In this document: piece by piece, positions 8,918 to 18,524 of the stretch
Layout: each line of letters opens with the position of its first letter
How positions within the stretch are numbered: position 1 is the stretch's first letter
From: Asticcacaulis taihuensis
GTDB lineage: Bacteria > Pseudomonadota > Alphaproteobacteria > Caulobacterales > Caulobacteraceae
Direction: 5' to 3'
Assembly: GCF_900100255.1 (NCBI RefSeq)
Contig: NZ_FMTS01000001.1
Span: 372,001-436,000 of the forward strand
DNA: 64,000 nucleotides
Notes under the pieces: model-generated
Databases searched by the model: none
Told to the model about the DNA's origin: nothing
What the model saw: the letters and a program-made list of their open reading frames with translations, nothing else
Made by a program: the position numbers and the translations under genes

Positions 8918-8956
8918 AAAAAAGCGCCGGTCCTTGTGGCCAGCGCTCTTTTTTTT
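8918..8956. terminator. bidirectional intrinsic terminator between ppx and the exported cyclophilin gene
   Basis: A stem with AGCGC/GCGCT and an inner GG/CC is flanked by eight A's on the left and eight or nine T's on the right. It therefore reads as a U-tract terminator in both directions, as expected for two convergent genes (stops at 8917 and 8958). Confidence 0.85.
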
Positions 8957-8957
8957 A

Positions 8958-9845
8958 TTACCTGCCTGCCGGTGCCGCCGGCGTTGGCGTGGCTTCGGCC
9001 GTGACCGGCGCGGCGTTCAGTATCTTGGCGGGTACGGTGACGTCGCAATCGGAGAAATTATCGCCCTTGTCCTTGCGCGTGGCGTCAAGCACCGCCTGGA
9101 ACTGCGGCGAGGTCGTATCCATGACCTCGACCTGCGGCCGCTCAGCTTCCGGGATATCGGCCAGCACACGCACCGTATTCATCTTGTCCGGATTGACCGG
9201 CGGCTCGCCGATCTTCAGCTTGCGCACCACATCCAGGCCGGTGAGTATCGTACCGAAGGCGGTATATTTTTTCTCCAGCGACGAATTGGCACCACGCATC
9301 AGGAAGAACTGGCTGTTGCCCGAATCGGGGTCATAGCTGTGGGCCATACCGACCGTGCCCTGGCAGAACAGGCCCCAGGCATTGACCTTGCCGTCATTGG
9401 AAATGGCCATCAGTTCATTGACCTGGCTCTGGACCGGCATGGCGCCGACAAAACCGATCAGCGAACCCTTGGGCCGCGTGGCTACCGTGAACGGGAAGCT
9501 CGAATCGTGACGGACGGTGAACTCCGCCTTGACGTTCGGCAGGGTGGAATCGCCAGTGCCGTCGCCCTTCGGGTCGCCGGTCTGGGCCATGAAGTCTTCG
9601 ATGACGCGATGGAAGGTCAGGCCGTCATAAAAGTGCTGGCGGGTCAGGGTGAGCAGACGCTCGACGTGGTTCGGCGCCAGAGACGGATACATTTCGAGGA
9701 TGACCTGGCCCTTGGTGGTATCGATCACCAGGGTGTTATTGGGGTCCGCCATCCGGTAACCCGGATCAAGCGCAAATGCGGAAGTCGCCATCAAAGCCGC
9801 TATCGCCCCCGCCAGAAGCGCACTTTTTTTCACCAATGACATCAT
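8958..9845 (-). CDS. exported cyclophilin-type peptidyl-prolyl isomerase
   Basis: 295 aa. A signal peptide (KKSALLAGAIAALMATSAFA, cut after AFA) sends it to the periplasm. The core has cyclophilin blocks HFYDGLTFHRVIEDFMAQTGD, PDSGNSQFFLMRG and AFGTILTGLDVVRKL, which support prolyl isomerase activity on exported proteins. Compared with a minimal cyclophilin it has an insertion of about 40 residues before the QFF motif (around GFVGAMPVQSQV) and a C-terminal extension with an Ala/Pro/Thr-rich tail. The gene precedes coaD in reverse orientation terms: coaD ends 15 bp upstream on the same strand. Confidence 0.9.
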   Translation of the reverse strand: MMSLVKKSALLAGAIAALMATSAFALDPGYRMADPNNTLVIDTTKGQVILEMYPSLAPNHVERLLTLTRQHFYDGLTFHRVIEDFMAQTGDPKGDGTGDSTLPNVKAEFTVRHDSSFPFTVATRPKGSLIGFVGAMPVQSQVNELMAISNDGKVNAWGLFCQGTVGMAHSYDPDSGNSQFFLMRGANSSLEKKYTAFGTILTGLDVVRKLKIGEPPVNPDKMNTVRVLADIPEAERPQVEVMDTTSPQFQAVLDATRKDKGDNFSDCDVTVPAKILNAAPVTAEATPTPAAPAGR

Positions 9846-9860
9846 TCTTCCTGTCTAATT

Positions 9861-10367
9861 TCAACGAGCGACCTTAGGAGCGACCTTGGCCAGCAGGCGT
9901 TCCGCCACACTGGGGGCCACAAACGGCGCGATACTGCCGCCCAATTGGGCTATTTCTTTGACCAAACGCGACGCGACGGCCTGATGGCGCGGATCGGCCA
10001 TCAAAAAAACCGTCTCTATATCCCGGTTAAGCTGCTGGTTCATCGCCGTCATCTGGAATTCGTACTCGAAATCCGCCACAGCGCGCAAGCCGCGAATGAT
10101 GACGCCGGCCCCGACCTCCTGAGCAAAGTGCATCAACAGGCTATCGAAAGGTAGCACCTCAACGCGGTCACCGAGCGGCGCCACCTGTTCGCGCACCATT
10201 TCGACCCGCTCGTCGATGGTGAACATCGGCGCCTTGCCAATATTGCGCGCCACGCCGATCACCAGCTTATCGACCAGCTTGACCGCCCGGCCGATAATAT
10301 CGCTGTGGCCATTGGTGATCGGGTCAAAAGTCCCCGGATAAAGACCGGTCCTGTGGTCGGTTGTCAT
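9861..10367 (-). CDS. coaD: pantetheine-phosphate adenylyltransferase
   Basis: 168 aa from the ATG at 10367, which has AAGGGG 7 bp upstream; longer in-frame extensions run into gyrA. It catalyses the ATP-dependent adenylation of 4'-phosphopantetheine in CoA synthesis. The nucleotidyltransferase signature GTFDPITNGH is at residues 12-21, and the C-terminal ATP-binding region reads ASRLVKEIAQLGG. Length matches the bacterial hexameric enzyme (about 160 aa). It lies 25 bp downstream of gyrA and is likely read from the gyrA transcript. Confidence 0.95.
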   Translation of the reverse strand: MTTDHRTGLYPGTFDPITNGHSDIIGRAVKLVDKLVIGVARNIGKAPMFTIDERVEMVREQVAPLGDRVEVLPFDSLLMHFAQEVGAGVIIRGLRAVADFEYEFQMTAMNQQLNRDIETVFLMADPRHQAVASRLVKEIAQLGGSIAPFVAPSVAERLLAKVAPKVAR

Positions 10368-10392
10368 GCGGCGCCCCTTGCTGCGGCTGAGT

Positions 10393-13191
10393 TCAGGTCG
10401 CGTCCGTGACCGATGCGGTTTCGTCAGTTGTATCCGCATCGTCCTCGCCCGACTCCACAATCCGCTCGACCGAGACGACCTTCTGGCCTTCTGAGGTGCG
10501 GAAAATGGTGACGCCCTGGGTATTGCGGCTGGCGACGCGCACCGTCGTCACATTGGTACGGATCAGTTGCCCGCCCGATGTCACCAGCAGCAATCCATCC
10601 GTAGCATCGATCGGGAAGGAGGCAATGAGCTTGCCGCCGCGCTTGCTGAGATCGATGGCAACGATCCCCTGCCCGCCCCGGCCGGTGCGGCGGTAGTCGT
10701 AGGAGGATGACCGCTTGCCGAAACCGATATCCGAAACCGTCAGGATAAATTCCTCACCCGCCGCCAGTTCGGCGATGCGTTCCGGCGACAGGCTGGCTTC
10801 TTCGCCGCCCTCCTCGCCGTCGTCATCCACCGTCGCTTCTTCGCCCTCTTCCATATTGGCCGCCGCGCGTTGCTGGGCTGCATATTTCAGGTAGGCAGCG
10901 CGTTCGGCCGGCGTGGCGTCAACGCGTTTCAGGATCGCCATGGAGATGACCGTATCCTCACCCAGTAGGCGCACGCCGCGCACACCGGTCGAATCCCGGC
11001 CCTTGAAGACACGCACTTCGTCAACCGCGAAGCGGATCGACCGGCCGCCGGAGGTGGACAGCAGAACGTCCTGATCCTCATTACAGACGGCCACGCCGAC
11101 AATGGCGTCGCCCTCTTCCAGCTTCATGGCGATCTTGCCGGCACGATTGACATTGACGAAATCGCTCAGCTTGTTGCGGCGGATATCGCCCGACCGCGTG
11201 GCGAAGATGATGTCCTGGCGTTCCCAGGCGGCTTCATCCTCCGGCAGAGCCAGGATATTGGTGATGGTTTCGCCGCCATCGAGCGGCAGCAGATTGACGA
11301 ACGCCTTGCCCTTGGACTGCGGATTACCGAGCGGAAGGCGCCAGACCTTCAGCTTGTAAACCTTGCCGGTCGAGGAGAAGAACAGCATGGGCTGGTGCGT
11401 GGTGGCCGAATAGACACCCGTAATGGCGTCCTCGTCCTTCATGGCCATGCCGGAGCGGCCCTTGCCGCCGCGGTGCTGCTCACGATAGGCCGCCAGCGCC
11501 GTGCGCTTGACGTAACCGGAGTGGGTCACCGTGACCACCATGTCCTCACGCGGGATGAGGTCTTCATCTTCAATGTCGCCTTCACCATCGACGATCGTCG
11601 TGCGGCGCGGAACGGCATAATGGGCTTTCACCTCGCTCAGTTCCTCGCGCACAATCGCCAGTATGCGCTCGCGGGAGCCAAGAATTTCGAGATAGTTGGC
11701 GATGGCGGCGGCCAAAGTCTTGATCTCGTCGCCGATTTCATCACGACCGAGACCGGTCAGACGCGACAGGGTCAGGGCCAGGATGGCGCGCGCCTGTTCG
11801 TCGGTCAGGCGGACCTGGCGGTCTTCGAGCACGATCGAGCGCGGATCAGCGATCAGATCGATCATTGGCGCCATGTCACCGGACGGCCAGGTGCGCGAGG
11901 TCAGGCGTTGGCGGGCTTCCGATGGATCGGCCGACGAGCGGATGATGTGGATCACTTCATCGATATTGGCGACGGCGATCGACAGACCGACCAGGGTATG
12001 GCCACGATCCCGCGCCTTGCCCAATTCGAAGCGCGTACGACGGACCACCACTTCTTCGCGGAATTCGAGGAATAGTTCGAGCAGCTTGCGCAGGCCCATC
12101 TGCTGCGGACGGCCATGATTCAGCGCCAGCATATTGACGCCGAAGCTCGATTGCAGTGCCGTATAGCGATAAAGCTGGTTCAAGATGACATCGCCCGAAG
12201 CTTCGCGCTTCAGTTCGACAACGACACGCATCCCCTGGCGGTCGCTTTCATCGCGGATGTCGGAAATGCCTTCGATCCGCTTTTCACGCACCATGTCGGC
12301 GATATATTCGATCAGGGTCGCTTTATTGACCTGATACGGAATCTCAGTGATGACGATGGCTTCACGGTCCTTGCGGATCGTCTCGACGCTGGCCTTGCCG
12401 CGCGTGACGACCGAGCCGCGCCCGGTCATCAGGGCCTGGCGCGCCCCGGAACGGCCGAGGATTTCACCGCCGGTCGGGTAATCCGGCCCCGGCACGATAT
12501 CGAGCAGTTCTTCCAGGGTGACGTTCGGATTATCCAGCAGGGCCAGGCAGGCATCGATCACTTCGCCGAGATTGTGCGGCGGGATATTGGTCGCCATACC
12601 GACGGCGATGCCGCCGGCGCCATTGACCAGCAGGTTGGGAATCCGCGACGGCAGGACCGAGGGCTCGTCTTCCTTGCCGTCATAGTTGGGCTGGAAGTCG
12701 ACTGTATCCTTGTCGATATCGGCCAGCAGCGACATGGCCGGCTTGGAGAGGCGGGATTCGGTATAACGCATGGCGGCCGGGGCATCGCCATCGACCGAGC
12801 CGAAATTACCCTGACCATCGACCAGCAGCAGCCCCATCGAGAAGGGCTGGGCCATACGGACCAACGAATTGTAGATCGCCAGGTCGCCGTGCGGGTGATA
12901 CTTACCCATCACGTCACCGACGATACGCGAGCATTTCACATAGGATTTTTCGGGCGTGTGCCCTTCCTTATGCATCGAATACATGATGCGGCGGTGGACG
13001 GGTTTCAGGCCGTCACGGGCGTCCGGCAGGGCGCGCGACACGATGACGCTCATGGCGTAATCGAGATAGGAACGCTTCAGTTCGTCTTCGATCGTAATGA
13101 AGCTGATGCCGGCCGGCGGTTGGCCGCCAAAACCGTTGCGGGGATCTTCGTCTTCAGGCCCCAAAACGTCGCCAGATGTCGTGTCGTTCAT
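10393..13191 (-). CDS. gyrA: DNA gyrase subunit A
   Basis: 932 aa. The breakage-reunion domain has the catalytic tyrosine Y143 (AAMRYTE). The C-terminal beta-pinwheel has the GyrA box QHRGGKG, which distinguishes it from ParC. Linker insertions rich in Glu/Asp/Gly (around [16 protein letters not shown]) explain the extra length over the 875-aa E. coli protein. The quinolone-determining region reads [21 protein letters not shown] in part: L104 and N108 occupy the positions of E. coli Ser83 and Asp87, where Leu and Asn are well-known quinolone-resistance residues. ssb lies upstream, coaD downstream. Confidence 0.97.
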   Translation of the reverse strand: MNDTTSGDVLGPEDEDPRNGFGGQPPAGISFITIEDELKRSYLDYAMSVIVSRALPDARDGLKPVHRRIMYSMHKEGHTPEKSYVKCSRIVGDVMGKYHPHGDLAIYNSLVRMAQPFSMGLLLVDGQGNFGSVDGDAPAAMRYTESRLSKPAMSLLADIDKDTVDFQPNYDGKEDEPSVLPSRIPNLLVNGAGGIAVGMATNIPPHNLGEVIDACLALLDNPNVTLEELLDIVPGPDYPTGGEILGRSGARQALMTGRGSVVTRGKASVETIRKDREAIVITEIPYQVNKATLIEYIADMVREKRIEGISDIRDESDRQGMRVVVELKREASGDVILNQLYRYTALQSSFGVNMLALNHGRPQQMGLRKLLELFLEFREEVVVRRTRFELGKARDRGHTLVGLSIAVANIDEVIHIIRSSADPSEARQRLTSRTWPSGDMAPMIDLIADPRSIVLEDRQVRLTDEQARAILALTLSRLTGLGRDEIGDEIKTLAAAIANYLEILGSRERILAIVREELSEVKAHYAVPRRTTIVDGEGDIEDEDLIPREDMVVTVTHSGYVKRTALAAYREQHRGGKGRSGMAMKDEDAITGVYSATTHQPMLFFSSTGKVYKLKVWRLPLGNPQSKGKAFVNLLPLDGGETITNILALPEDEAAWERQDIIFATRSGDIRRNKLSDFVNVNRAGKIAMKLEEGDAIVGVAVCNEDQDVLLSTSGGRSIRFAVDEVRVFKGRDSTGVRGVRLLGEDTVISMAILKRVDATPAERAAYLKYAAQQRAAANMEEGEEATVDDDGEEGGEEASLSPERIAELAAGEEFILTVSDIGFGKRSSSYDYRRTGRGGQGIVAIDLSKRGGKLIASFPIDATDGLLLVTSGGQLIRTNVTTVRVASRNTQGVTIFRTSEGQKVVSVERIVESGEDDADTTDETASVTDAT

Positions 13192-13211
13192 GAATTCAAT
13201 GTCTTGTATGC

Positions 13212-13240
13212 ATCCGCGCCGTCCATCGGGCGGCGCGGAT
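13212..13240. other. GC-rich hairpin in the ssb-gyrA gap
   Basis: Arms ATCCGCGCCG (13212-13221) and CGGCGCGGAT (13231-13240) pair perfectly over 10 bp with a 9-base loop. There is no T-tract on the minus-strand side, so it is not a classical terminator for ssb. It could slow or attenuate read-through from ssb into gyrA, or simply stabilise an mRNA end. Confidence 0.5.
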
Positions 13241-13270
13241 TGTTAAAACGCGTAGAGATACAGTTCTGAT

Positions 13271-13765
13271 TTAGAACGGAATTTCGTCATCCAGGTCGAA
13301 GTTCTGCGGCGCGCCGGAAGGGGCCGCCTTCGGACCGGAAGATGCGGGTGCGCCGCCGTAAGAGTCCTCATACTGGTCATAACCGCCGCCGGAAGAGGCG
13401 CCGCCGCTGTCGCCACGGCCGCCCAGAAGGGTCAGGTTGCCATTGAAGCGCTGCAGGACGACCTCGGTCGAATATTTCTCGACGCCGTTCTGGTCGGTCC
13501 ATTTGCGCGTTTGCAGACTTCCTTCGACATAGACCGAGGAGCCCTTGCGCAGATATTGTTCGGCGATCTTGGCCAGGTTGTCATTGAAGATGACGACGCG
13601 GTGCCATTCGGTCTTTTCCTTGCGCTCACCCGTCGCCTTGTCGCGCCACTGCTCGGACGTAGCGATCGTCAGGTTGGCGATCCGGTCGCCAGAGGGCATG
13701 TTGCGAATTTCGGGATCCTTGCCGAGATTGCCGATCAGAATGACCTTGTTGACACTGCCTGCCAT
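13271..13765 (-). CDS. ssb: single-stranded DNA-binding protein
   Basis: 164 aa. The OB-fold starts with [19 protein letters not shown] and includes [20 protein letters not shown] and [17 protein letters not shown] Gly/Ser-rich linker follows, and the protein ends in the acidic tip DLDDEIPF, the docking site for SSB partner proteins. It coats single-stranded DNA during replication and repair as a tetramer. It is upstream of gyrA on the same strand, separated by 79 bp containing a hairpin. I saw no canonical alphaproteobacterial LexA box (GTTC-N7-GTTC) upstream. Confidence 0.97.
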   Translation of the reverse strand: MAGSVNKVILIGNLGKDPEIRNMPSGDRIANLTIATSEQWRDKATGERKEKTEWHRVVIFNDNLAKIAEQYLRKGSSVYVEGSLQTRKWTDQNGVEKYSTEVVLQRFNGNLTLLGGRGDSGGASSGGGYDQYEDSYGGAPASSGPKAAPSGAPQNFDLDDEIPF

Positions 13766-13928
13766 CGTAATTTTCCTTTTTTGCCTGAGCGCTTTCCACG
13801 CTCTTTTGTTCCATGACGAATCGGTTCGCCGTCAGGGCGCCGAATAGTTAACACTAGAACCTTATGCCGCTCATGGGAAGGCCCGCGACGGCTTTGCCGC
13901 CGCTTCTCGCTGCCTCTTCCACAGATAG

Positions 13929-14396
13929 TTACTTCTTCGCGTCCGAAGGCATTTGCGGCAGGTTTTTCGGGATATCGACCGTCACTTTTTCACCGGTCGG
14001 CGCCTCTTCCTGAACCACCGATCCCGGCGCCACCAGACGGCCATCGGGCGCCTTGACCAGGAGCGGGAAAGCCGGTCCTTCATAGTGCTGCGAATAGCGC
14101 ACTTCGCGCCCGCTGGCGAAGAGGAAGGTGCCATTATAGGCGCCAATCGTCTGCTCACCAGCCGTGCGGGTCGCCATCAGATCCATGCGGGCATTATAGA
14201 GCCGGACAGCGCAGTGTTCGAGATCCGGTTCGCTCTTGGACAGTTCGTTGAATTTCAGGCCGCCCGCCTTGGGATAGCCGATATAGTAACAGGCACCGGC
14301 CACCTCCGGCGCCTTAACGCGCTTCTGGCATCCGGCAAGGCCGGTCATTGCCGCGGCACCGATCAGGCCCGCCAGCAGAATTGTCTTGATTTTCAT
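13929..14396 (-). CDS. putative lipoprotein, function unknown
   Basis: 155 aa. The N-terminus MKIKTILLAGLIGAAAMTGL leads to a lipobox (LAGC at about residues 20-23), so it is probably a lipid-anchored envelope protein. The mature region includes GACYYIGYPKAGGLKFNEL, then HCAVRLYNARMDL and GAYNGTFLFASGREVRY. The CAVRLYNAR segment resembles CAILLFDTR in the next upstream gene (14523-15197), suggesting a shared domain. No enzymatic motif is recognised. Confidence 0.72.
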   Translation of the reverse strand: MKIKTILLAGLIGAAAMTGLAGCQKRVKAPEVAGACYYIGYPKAGGLKFNELSKSEPDLEHCAVRLYNARMDLMATRTAGEQTIGAYNGTFLFASGREVRYSQHYEGPAFPLLVKAPDGRLVAPGSVVQEEAPTGEKVTVDIPKNLPQMPSDAKK

Positions 14397-14475
14397 GGGT
14401 TATCCTTCCTGATCCGCCCCTTAATCCGGCATCGGATTTAACCACGTTTAACCGGAAAAAACCAAGGAAATCCAT

Positions 14476-14504
14476 GAAAAAAGGCGGGACAAATGCCCGC
14501 CCTT
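14476..14504 (-). terminator. intrinsic terminator after the 14523-15197 gene
   Basis: On the minus strand a GGCGGG/CCCGCC stem with a short loop is followed by a run of T's (the plus strand shows seven A's before the left arm). It lies 19 bp after the stop of the 14523-15197 gene. Confidence 0.85.
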
Positions 14505-14522
14505 ATATTGCTTCAACGCCTC

Positions 14523-15197
14523 TCAGCGCACCATCGGCACCGAACAGCCCTGCCCCTGGTCGACGAGCGGACGGAAGGTGGCGTTGTCATCCGATTGTTC
14601 GACGCGCCGCGGCACCAGACGCAGGGTTTTACTGCCCCAGCGGCCGTATGACGCCTGGCCGGGTGATACGCAGCGCGTATCGAAGAGAAGGATGGCGCAC
14701 TGACCAAGCGTAATATTATCCGCCAGCTTGTTCCAGGAATTGCTGCTGTAGCGCAGGCAGGAAGCCGTAGGACCAGCGGCCGTTGCCGTGGGCGGCACGA
14801 TTTCGGCGCCCTGGGCCGGATCGGCCGGCTGGGCGGCCTCGGCGCTGCCCGGCGCGCCGGGCACTGGCACAAGCGAAGCCGTGGGCGCGGCCACCTGGTT
14901 GCCGTTGTCGTCGATGCCGACATCAAGCTGCTGGGCGGCGACACCATTCTTCTTGGCGCATTCGGCCAGGGTGACGTCGCCGACATAGGCGCCATTGACA
15001 TAACAGCGCAGCGGTTTCTTGGTGTCGAGCGAGGGCGCCGGATCGGCCACCTTGAAGGTCAGGCCGGTCGGCTGATCATTCATCTTTTCGTCATCCTTGT
15101 GGCCGCGCGAAATGCCCATCGCCAGTATGATGCCGACAATAATTGCCACCGCCGCCCCGATGCCGATGGCGATCCAGCGCTTTTGATCCTTGGCCAT
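14523..15197 (-). CDS. membrane-anchored protein with Cys-containing periplasmic part, unknown
   Basis: 224 aa. A basic start (MAKDQKRW) and one hydrophobic helix at residues 9-27 suggest an inner-membrane anchor with the rest in the periplasm. The exported part contains LRCYVNGAYVGDVTLAECAKKNG, a Pro/Ala-rich linker (residues about 105-145) and a C-terminal domain with LGQCAILLFDTRCVSP and GRWGSKTLRLVPRR. This last part resembles the neighbouring lipoprotein at 13929-14396. The family is not recognised. A terminator follows at 14476-14504. Confidence 0.72.
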   Translation of the reverse strand: MAKDQKRWIAIGIGAAVAIIVGIILAMGISRGHKDDEKMNDQPTGLTFKVADPAPSLDTKKPLRCYVNGAYVGDVTLAECAKKNGVAAQQLDVGIDDNGNQVAAPTASLVPVPGAPGSAEAAQPADPAQGAEIVPPTATAAGPTASCLRYSSNSWNKLADNITLGQCAILLFDTRCVSPGQASYGRWGSKTLRLVPRRVEQSDDNATFRPLVDQGQGCSVPMVR

Positions 15198-15350
15198 GAA
15201 CTCCCCTCATTGACGCAAACACGCGTCCTGACTGCTAACCATGATACGATTGACGCGAAAAGATGGCAACCGAATGACGGCCGGCAATCTGTTGCATTAT
15301 GAGGAAGGTAAAAGCCCTGTTCCGCGCGCTGCTGTCAAGCGCCGGTTGGG

Positions 15351-18341
15351 CTAGCCGCCGCCCGTCAGGCGATTCAGCGCTGCTTGGTAGTTGGCGATCT
15401 GGTCGGTCATATATTGCGGCACCGCACCGCCGGTCTTGCCTTTTTTACTGTTTTCGCTCTCCTGCGGGTCACCGTAACGCAGATAGGTATAGGCTTTCTG
15501 GACATTTTTCAGCGTGTCCTGCAAGGAGGCGATCGCCTTGGCGATATTGGAGTCGGAATTCAGGTTCAACGAAGTGTCGAACTCCAGCCCCATCGTTTTC
15601 TGGGACTTGAGATAATTACTCGACGATGCATCCATCGTCTTGTCAGCATCATTGGTGATCATGCCGGATGCCAGCCCAAGTCCCGCCAGGGCGTCCTTGC
15701 CCGCCGGTCCGCTGACGATTTCCATCTGGCTCGATTTGTTCGCCGGCTTGATATCCAGCCGGTCGATCTGCTTGCCGGTGACCTTGGTAACATCCGCCGT
15801 CAGCTTGTAGCCGGAAGCGCGGGTGATTTTGGTGGCCAGGCTTTCCAGCGTGTCATTGGCCTCGATAGTGATGGTCTTCTTTACGCCGGTCTTGGGATCG
15901 ACCAGGTAAAACTGGTCGCCGGTGCGCACACTGGTGCCCGAAGTAATCAGTTTGGAATCGGTGGTTTCGATCTTGCCGAGCGGCAGGCCGAGACGATCGA
16001 GCACACTGCCGGAATTGGCCGATACCGCGATGGCATTGGGCGTCACCATGCCGTTCGTGCCGGTATAACGGGTCTGGTATTCCACGGCACCCGTGTCGAT
16101 ATTGAGGCGCGCCAGATAGGCGTCATTGCCATTGATCTTGGTCGTGCCGTCGATCGCGCCATTGGTCTGGCCGGAAATCCACGCCTTGCCATTGGCAAAC
16201 TGCACCTTGGCGTCTTTTTCAGTACCTGTGCCACCATAGAAGGCGATGCGGTCATTGGAGGTGACGGACATGTCCGCATCCACCGACAGGGCGAAGGCAT
16301 CATAGGAGCCGGCATATTGCGCGGTTTCGTTGCCGGTGGCGCTCAGGAGGTTGCCAGACCCCGACGATCCGCCCAGATAGACCTTGCCGTTATAGATATC
16401 CATGCCGCTGATCGTGCCGCCGCCAATGCCGCCCAGGTCGCGCGAAGCCGACTGGGTGGCCGTATATTTGGTCGTGGTCACGCCCTTGGCGTCGGTCGTC
16501 GTGGTCGAGCCCAGGTCGAAGGTTTTCAGGACGGCATTGCCGTTTTCCACGCCGGCGACATAGAGCGTATTACCGTCTGCCTTGAGCTGAGACACCGTAT
16601 CGCTCTGCGCCGTCCCGGTCTGGACGGTGAATTTGTAGTCGCCCGTAGCAGAAAAGCCCATGACATAGCCGTCATAGCCGCCCTTTGTCGTACCACTGGC
16701 GCCCTGCATCAAACCTTGAGTCTTACCGCCGACATAGACGGAGCCGTCATCGCCGAAGGTCACCGAGGTCGCTTCGTCGGCGCCGCTCGCGCCGCGCCTT
16801 TGCGTCCACTGCTCAACGCCAGCGGCATCGTAGACCGTAACGAAACTGTCTGCAGTCGTGTTATCGGCGCCGTTCAGGCTGGTCGTTGTGGTCGAGCTGC
16901 TGGTGGCCGTATGCGTGCCGCTGCCATAGGTTGTCACCTTCGTGGTGGCGACGTCCAGCGCGCCGGTCACCGAGCCGGTCACAGCCACCTTGCCATCGGC
17001 CGAGACCGCCAGGGCAAGGCCCGAGGCCGTATCGCTGGCACCCAGGGTGCGCGTGAAGACGATCTTGCCGGCGGAGTCGTACTTGATCAGGGCCACATCC
17101 TGGGTGCCCTTGATCGTCTGGTCGTCGGTCGTATTATCAACATTGGCCAGCACATAGAGCGACCCATCCGGCCCGGCGGCGGTCTGCAGGGCGTTGGCGA
17201 TGGTGTCGTCGGATGAGCCGTTGGCGTCCACATTGGCCACGGAATCGGGCAGGACGGTCTGGCCGGATTCGCCGGCCGTCCAGTATTGCGCCCCGACCTT
17301 GGAGATCGCCGCCGCCGGCTGTTCGGTCGTGCTGGAACTGTCGGTCTGGAATTTCAGGATCTGCGAGGTGACGCTGTTGGTCGTGGTTGAGGTGCCGTCC
17401 GCCGCCTTTTTGGTGGTGGTGATCGTCGGGTCGCCGGTGGTCTGCACCACATAGACCGAATCCTGCAATGCCGGCGCGCTCATGGTGAGCGCCTCGGTCG
17501 TCACCCCCTTGATTTGCAACCCGAACGTATCCTGGCCGGCAGACAATGTGACCGTCTTGCCGTTGATTGTCGTCGTCGTCGGCACGGCCGGCGTGCGGTT
17601 AACCACGAACTTGGTCTGGAGCCCCTGCTCTTTCAGCTTGCTGTTGATGTAGCTGACCACGTTCGACATGCTGCGGGTCTGCGTACCCATTTCCGCCAGG
17701 TCGATATTGACGGCAAACGGCGTCGCCGTGCCGATCTTCTTGACGCTCATGGTAAACTTGACGTCGCCCTCGAACGCCTTGACGGCGGTCGAGGGCGAGC
17801 CGGTCTGGATCGCCGGGCCGGTATACAGGGTATCGGTCCGCGCCGTGCCGACCGTGCCCTTGAGTTCACTGGTCAGGGTGCCTTCGGTCAGGGACAGGTG
17901 ATCGTATTTCGTATCGGACAGATAACTGCCGACCTCGGTCATGCCTGCGGCAAAACGGCGCTGGACCGCCGCCAGGGTCAGGGCGGATATCTTGGAATCC
18001 TGCGCCTTGCTGGCCAGCCCTTCCAGGGCATTCAAGCCCTGATACAGCGTGAAGAGTTTGGTATAGTCAGGCGAGGCGCCGGCTACATTGGAGGTGACGG
18101 CATTGGGATCGATAAACCGGCGCCCACCCAGAACCTTCGTGACCAGATCGTCTTCCGACATCATGCCGGAGCTGCCCGTCCAGGGCGCTGATGGCGCTGC
18201 CGCCTGGCCCGTGGGGGAATTGGTTTTCGTACTGGCGGAGCTGGTCGACGACGAACCAGACGATGACGCATCCGTCGTCGCAATGCCCATCTTGGCATTG
18301 TAATAATTGGTCAGCAATGAGGCATCGAAGGAGATGGTCAC
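15351..18341 (-). CDS. flaEY: large FlaEY-like flagellar regulatory/filament protein
   Basis: 996 aa, next to the flagellins. From memory, the Caulobacter flagellin cluster contains FlaEY, a protein of similar size affecting flagellin synthesis and filament assembly; position, size and composition fit. The first 60 residues are Ser/Thr/Ala-rich. About residues 350-740 carry repeating SVYVGGKTQG, GYDGYVMGFSATGDY, SYDAFALSVDADM and DAYLARLNIDTG units, typical of SBBP-type beta-propeller repeats. A later part (DTLESLATKITRASGY) resembles hook/flagellin-like IN motifs, and the C-terminus is helical (AKAIASLQDTLKNVQKAY). No signal peptide, as expected for a flagellar-exported or cytosolic protein. 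Confidence 0.62.
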   Translation of the reverse strand: MTISFDASLLTNYYNAKMGIATTDASSSGSSSTSSASTKTNSPTGQAAAPSAPWTGSSGMMSEDDLVTKVLGGRRFIDPNAVTSNVAGASPDYTKLFTLYQGLNALEGLASKAQDSKISALTLAAVQRRFAAGMTEVGSYLSDTKYDHLSLTEGTLTSELKGTVGTARTDTLYTGPAIQTGSPSTAVKAFEGDVKFTMSVKKIGTATPFAVNIDLAEMGTQTRSMSNVVSYINSKLKEQGLQTKFVVNRTPAVPTTTTINGKTVTLSAGQDTFGLQIKGVTTEALTMSAPALQDSVYVVQTTGDPTITTTKKAADGTSTTTNSVTSQILKFQTDSSSTTEQPAAAISKVGAQYWTAGESGQTVLPDSVANVDANGSSDDTIANALQTAAGPDGSLYVLANVDNTTDDQTIKGTQDVALIKYDSAGKIVFTRTLGASDTASGLALAVSADGKVAVTGSVTGALDVATTKVTTYGSGTHTATSSSTTTTSLNGADNTTADSFVTVYDAAGVEQWTQRRGASGADEATSVTFGDDGSVYVGGKTQGLMQGASGTTKGGYDGYVMGFSATGDYKFTVQTGTAQSDTVSQLKADGNTLYVAGVENGNAVLKTFDLGSTTTTDAKGVTTTKYTATQSASRDLGGIGGGTISGMDIYNGKVYLGGSSGSGNLLSATGNETAQYAGSYDAFALSVDADMSVTSNDRIAFYGGTGTEKDAKVQFANGKAWISGQTNGAIDGTTKINGNDAYLARLNIDTGAVEYQTRYTGTNGMVTPNAIAVSANSGSVLDRLGLPLGKIETTDSKLITSGTSVRTGDQFYLVDPKTGVKKTITIEANDTLESLATKITRASGYKLTADVTKVTGKQIDRLDIKPANKSSQMEIVSGPAGKDALAGLGLASGMITNDADKTMDASSSNYLKSQKTMGLEFDTSLNLNSDSNIAKAIASLQDTLKNVQKAYTYLRYGDPQESENSKKGKTGGAVPQYMTDQIANYQAALNRLTGGG

Positions 18342-18471
18342 AACAGGTCCGACGGCGAATGACAGGTATCAGCGCTCAGTATCGACCCATAATCCTTAAG
18401 AGTCGTAAACACTTGAGATTAATGCGCCGGAAGTCCTGATAAAATAACGCCCAGACGGTCGCGCCAAACTG

Positions 18472-18499
18472 AAAAAGGCGAGCCCGAAGCCCGCCTTTT
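18472..18499 (-). terminator. intrinsic terminator after the flagellin at 18525
   Basis: Minus-strand stem AAGGCG/CGCCTT extended by inner GC pairs around a TTCGG-type loop, followed by TTTTTC. It separates the flagellin at 18525-19355 from the FlaEY-like gene, so the latter probably has its own promoter in 18342-18470. Confidence 0.85.
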
Positions 18500-18524
18500 C
18501 ACAGATATCCGGATACCTGCCGCC

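Noticed and set aside
8637-9839. 400-aa plus-strand frame across the ppx end and the exported cyclophilin
   Set aside because: It runs through a bidirectional terminator and is antisense to a clear cyclophilin.
12115-13269. 384-aa open frame opposite gyrA
   Set aside because: Shadow of gyrA; composition is that of a complementary-strand frame and gyrA is certain.
13766-13928. LexA box upstream of ssb
   Set aside because: GTTC pairs occur near 13807 and 13823 but with a 12-bp instead of a 7-bp spacer.
15384-17216. 610-aa open frame on the plus strand opposite the FlaEY-like gene
   Set aside because: It is antisense to a repeat-rich coding region and its translation has the His/Arg/Gly/Asp-biased composition typical of shadow frames; no family motif.
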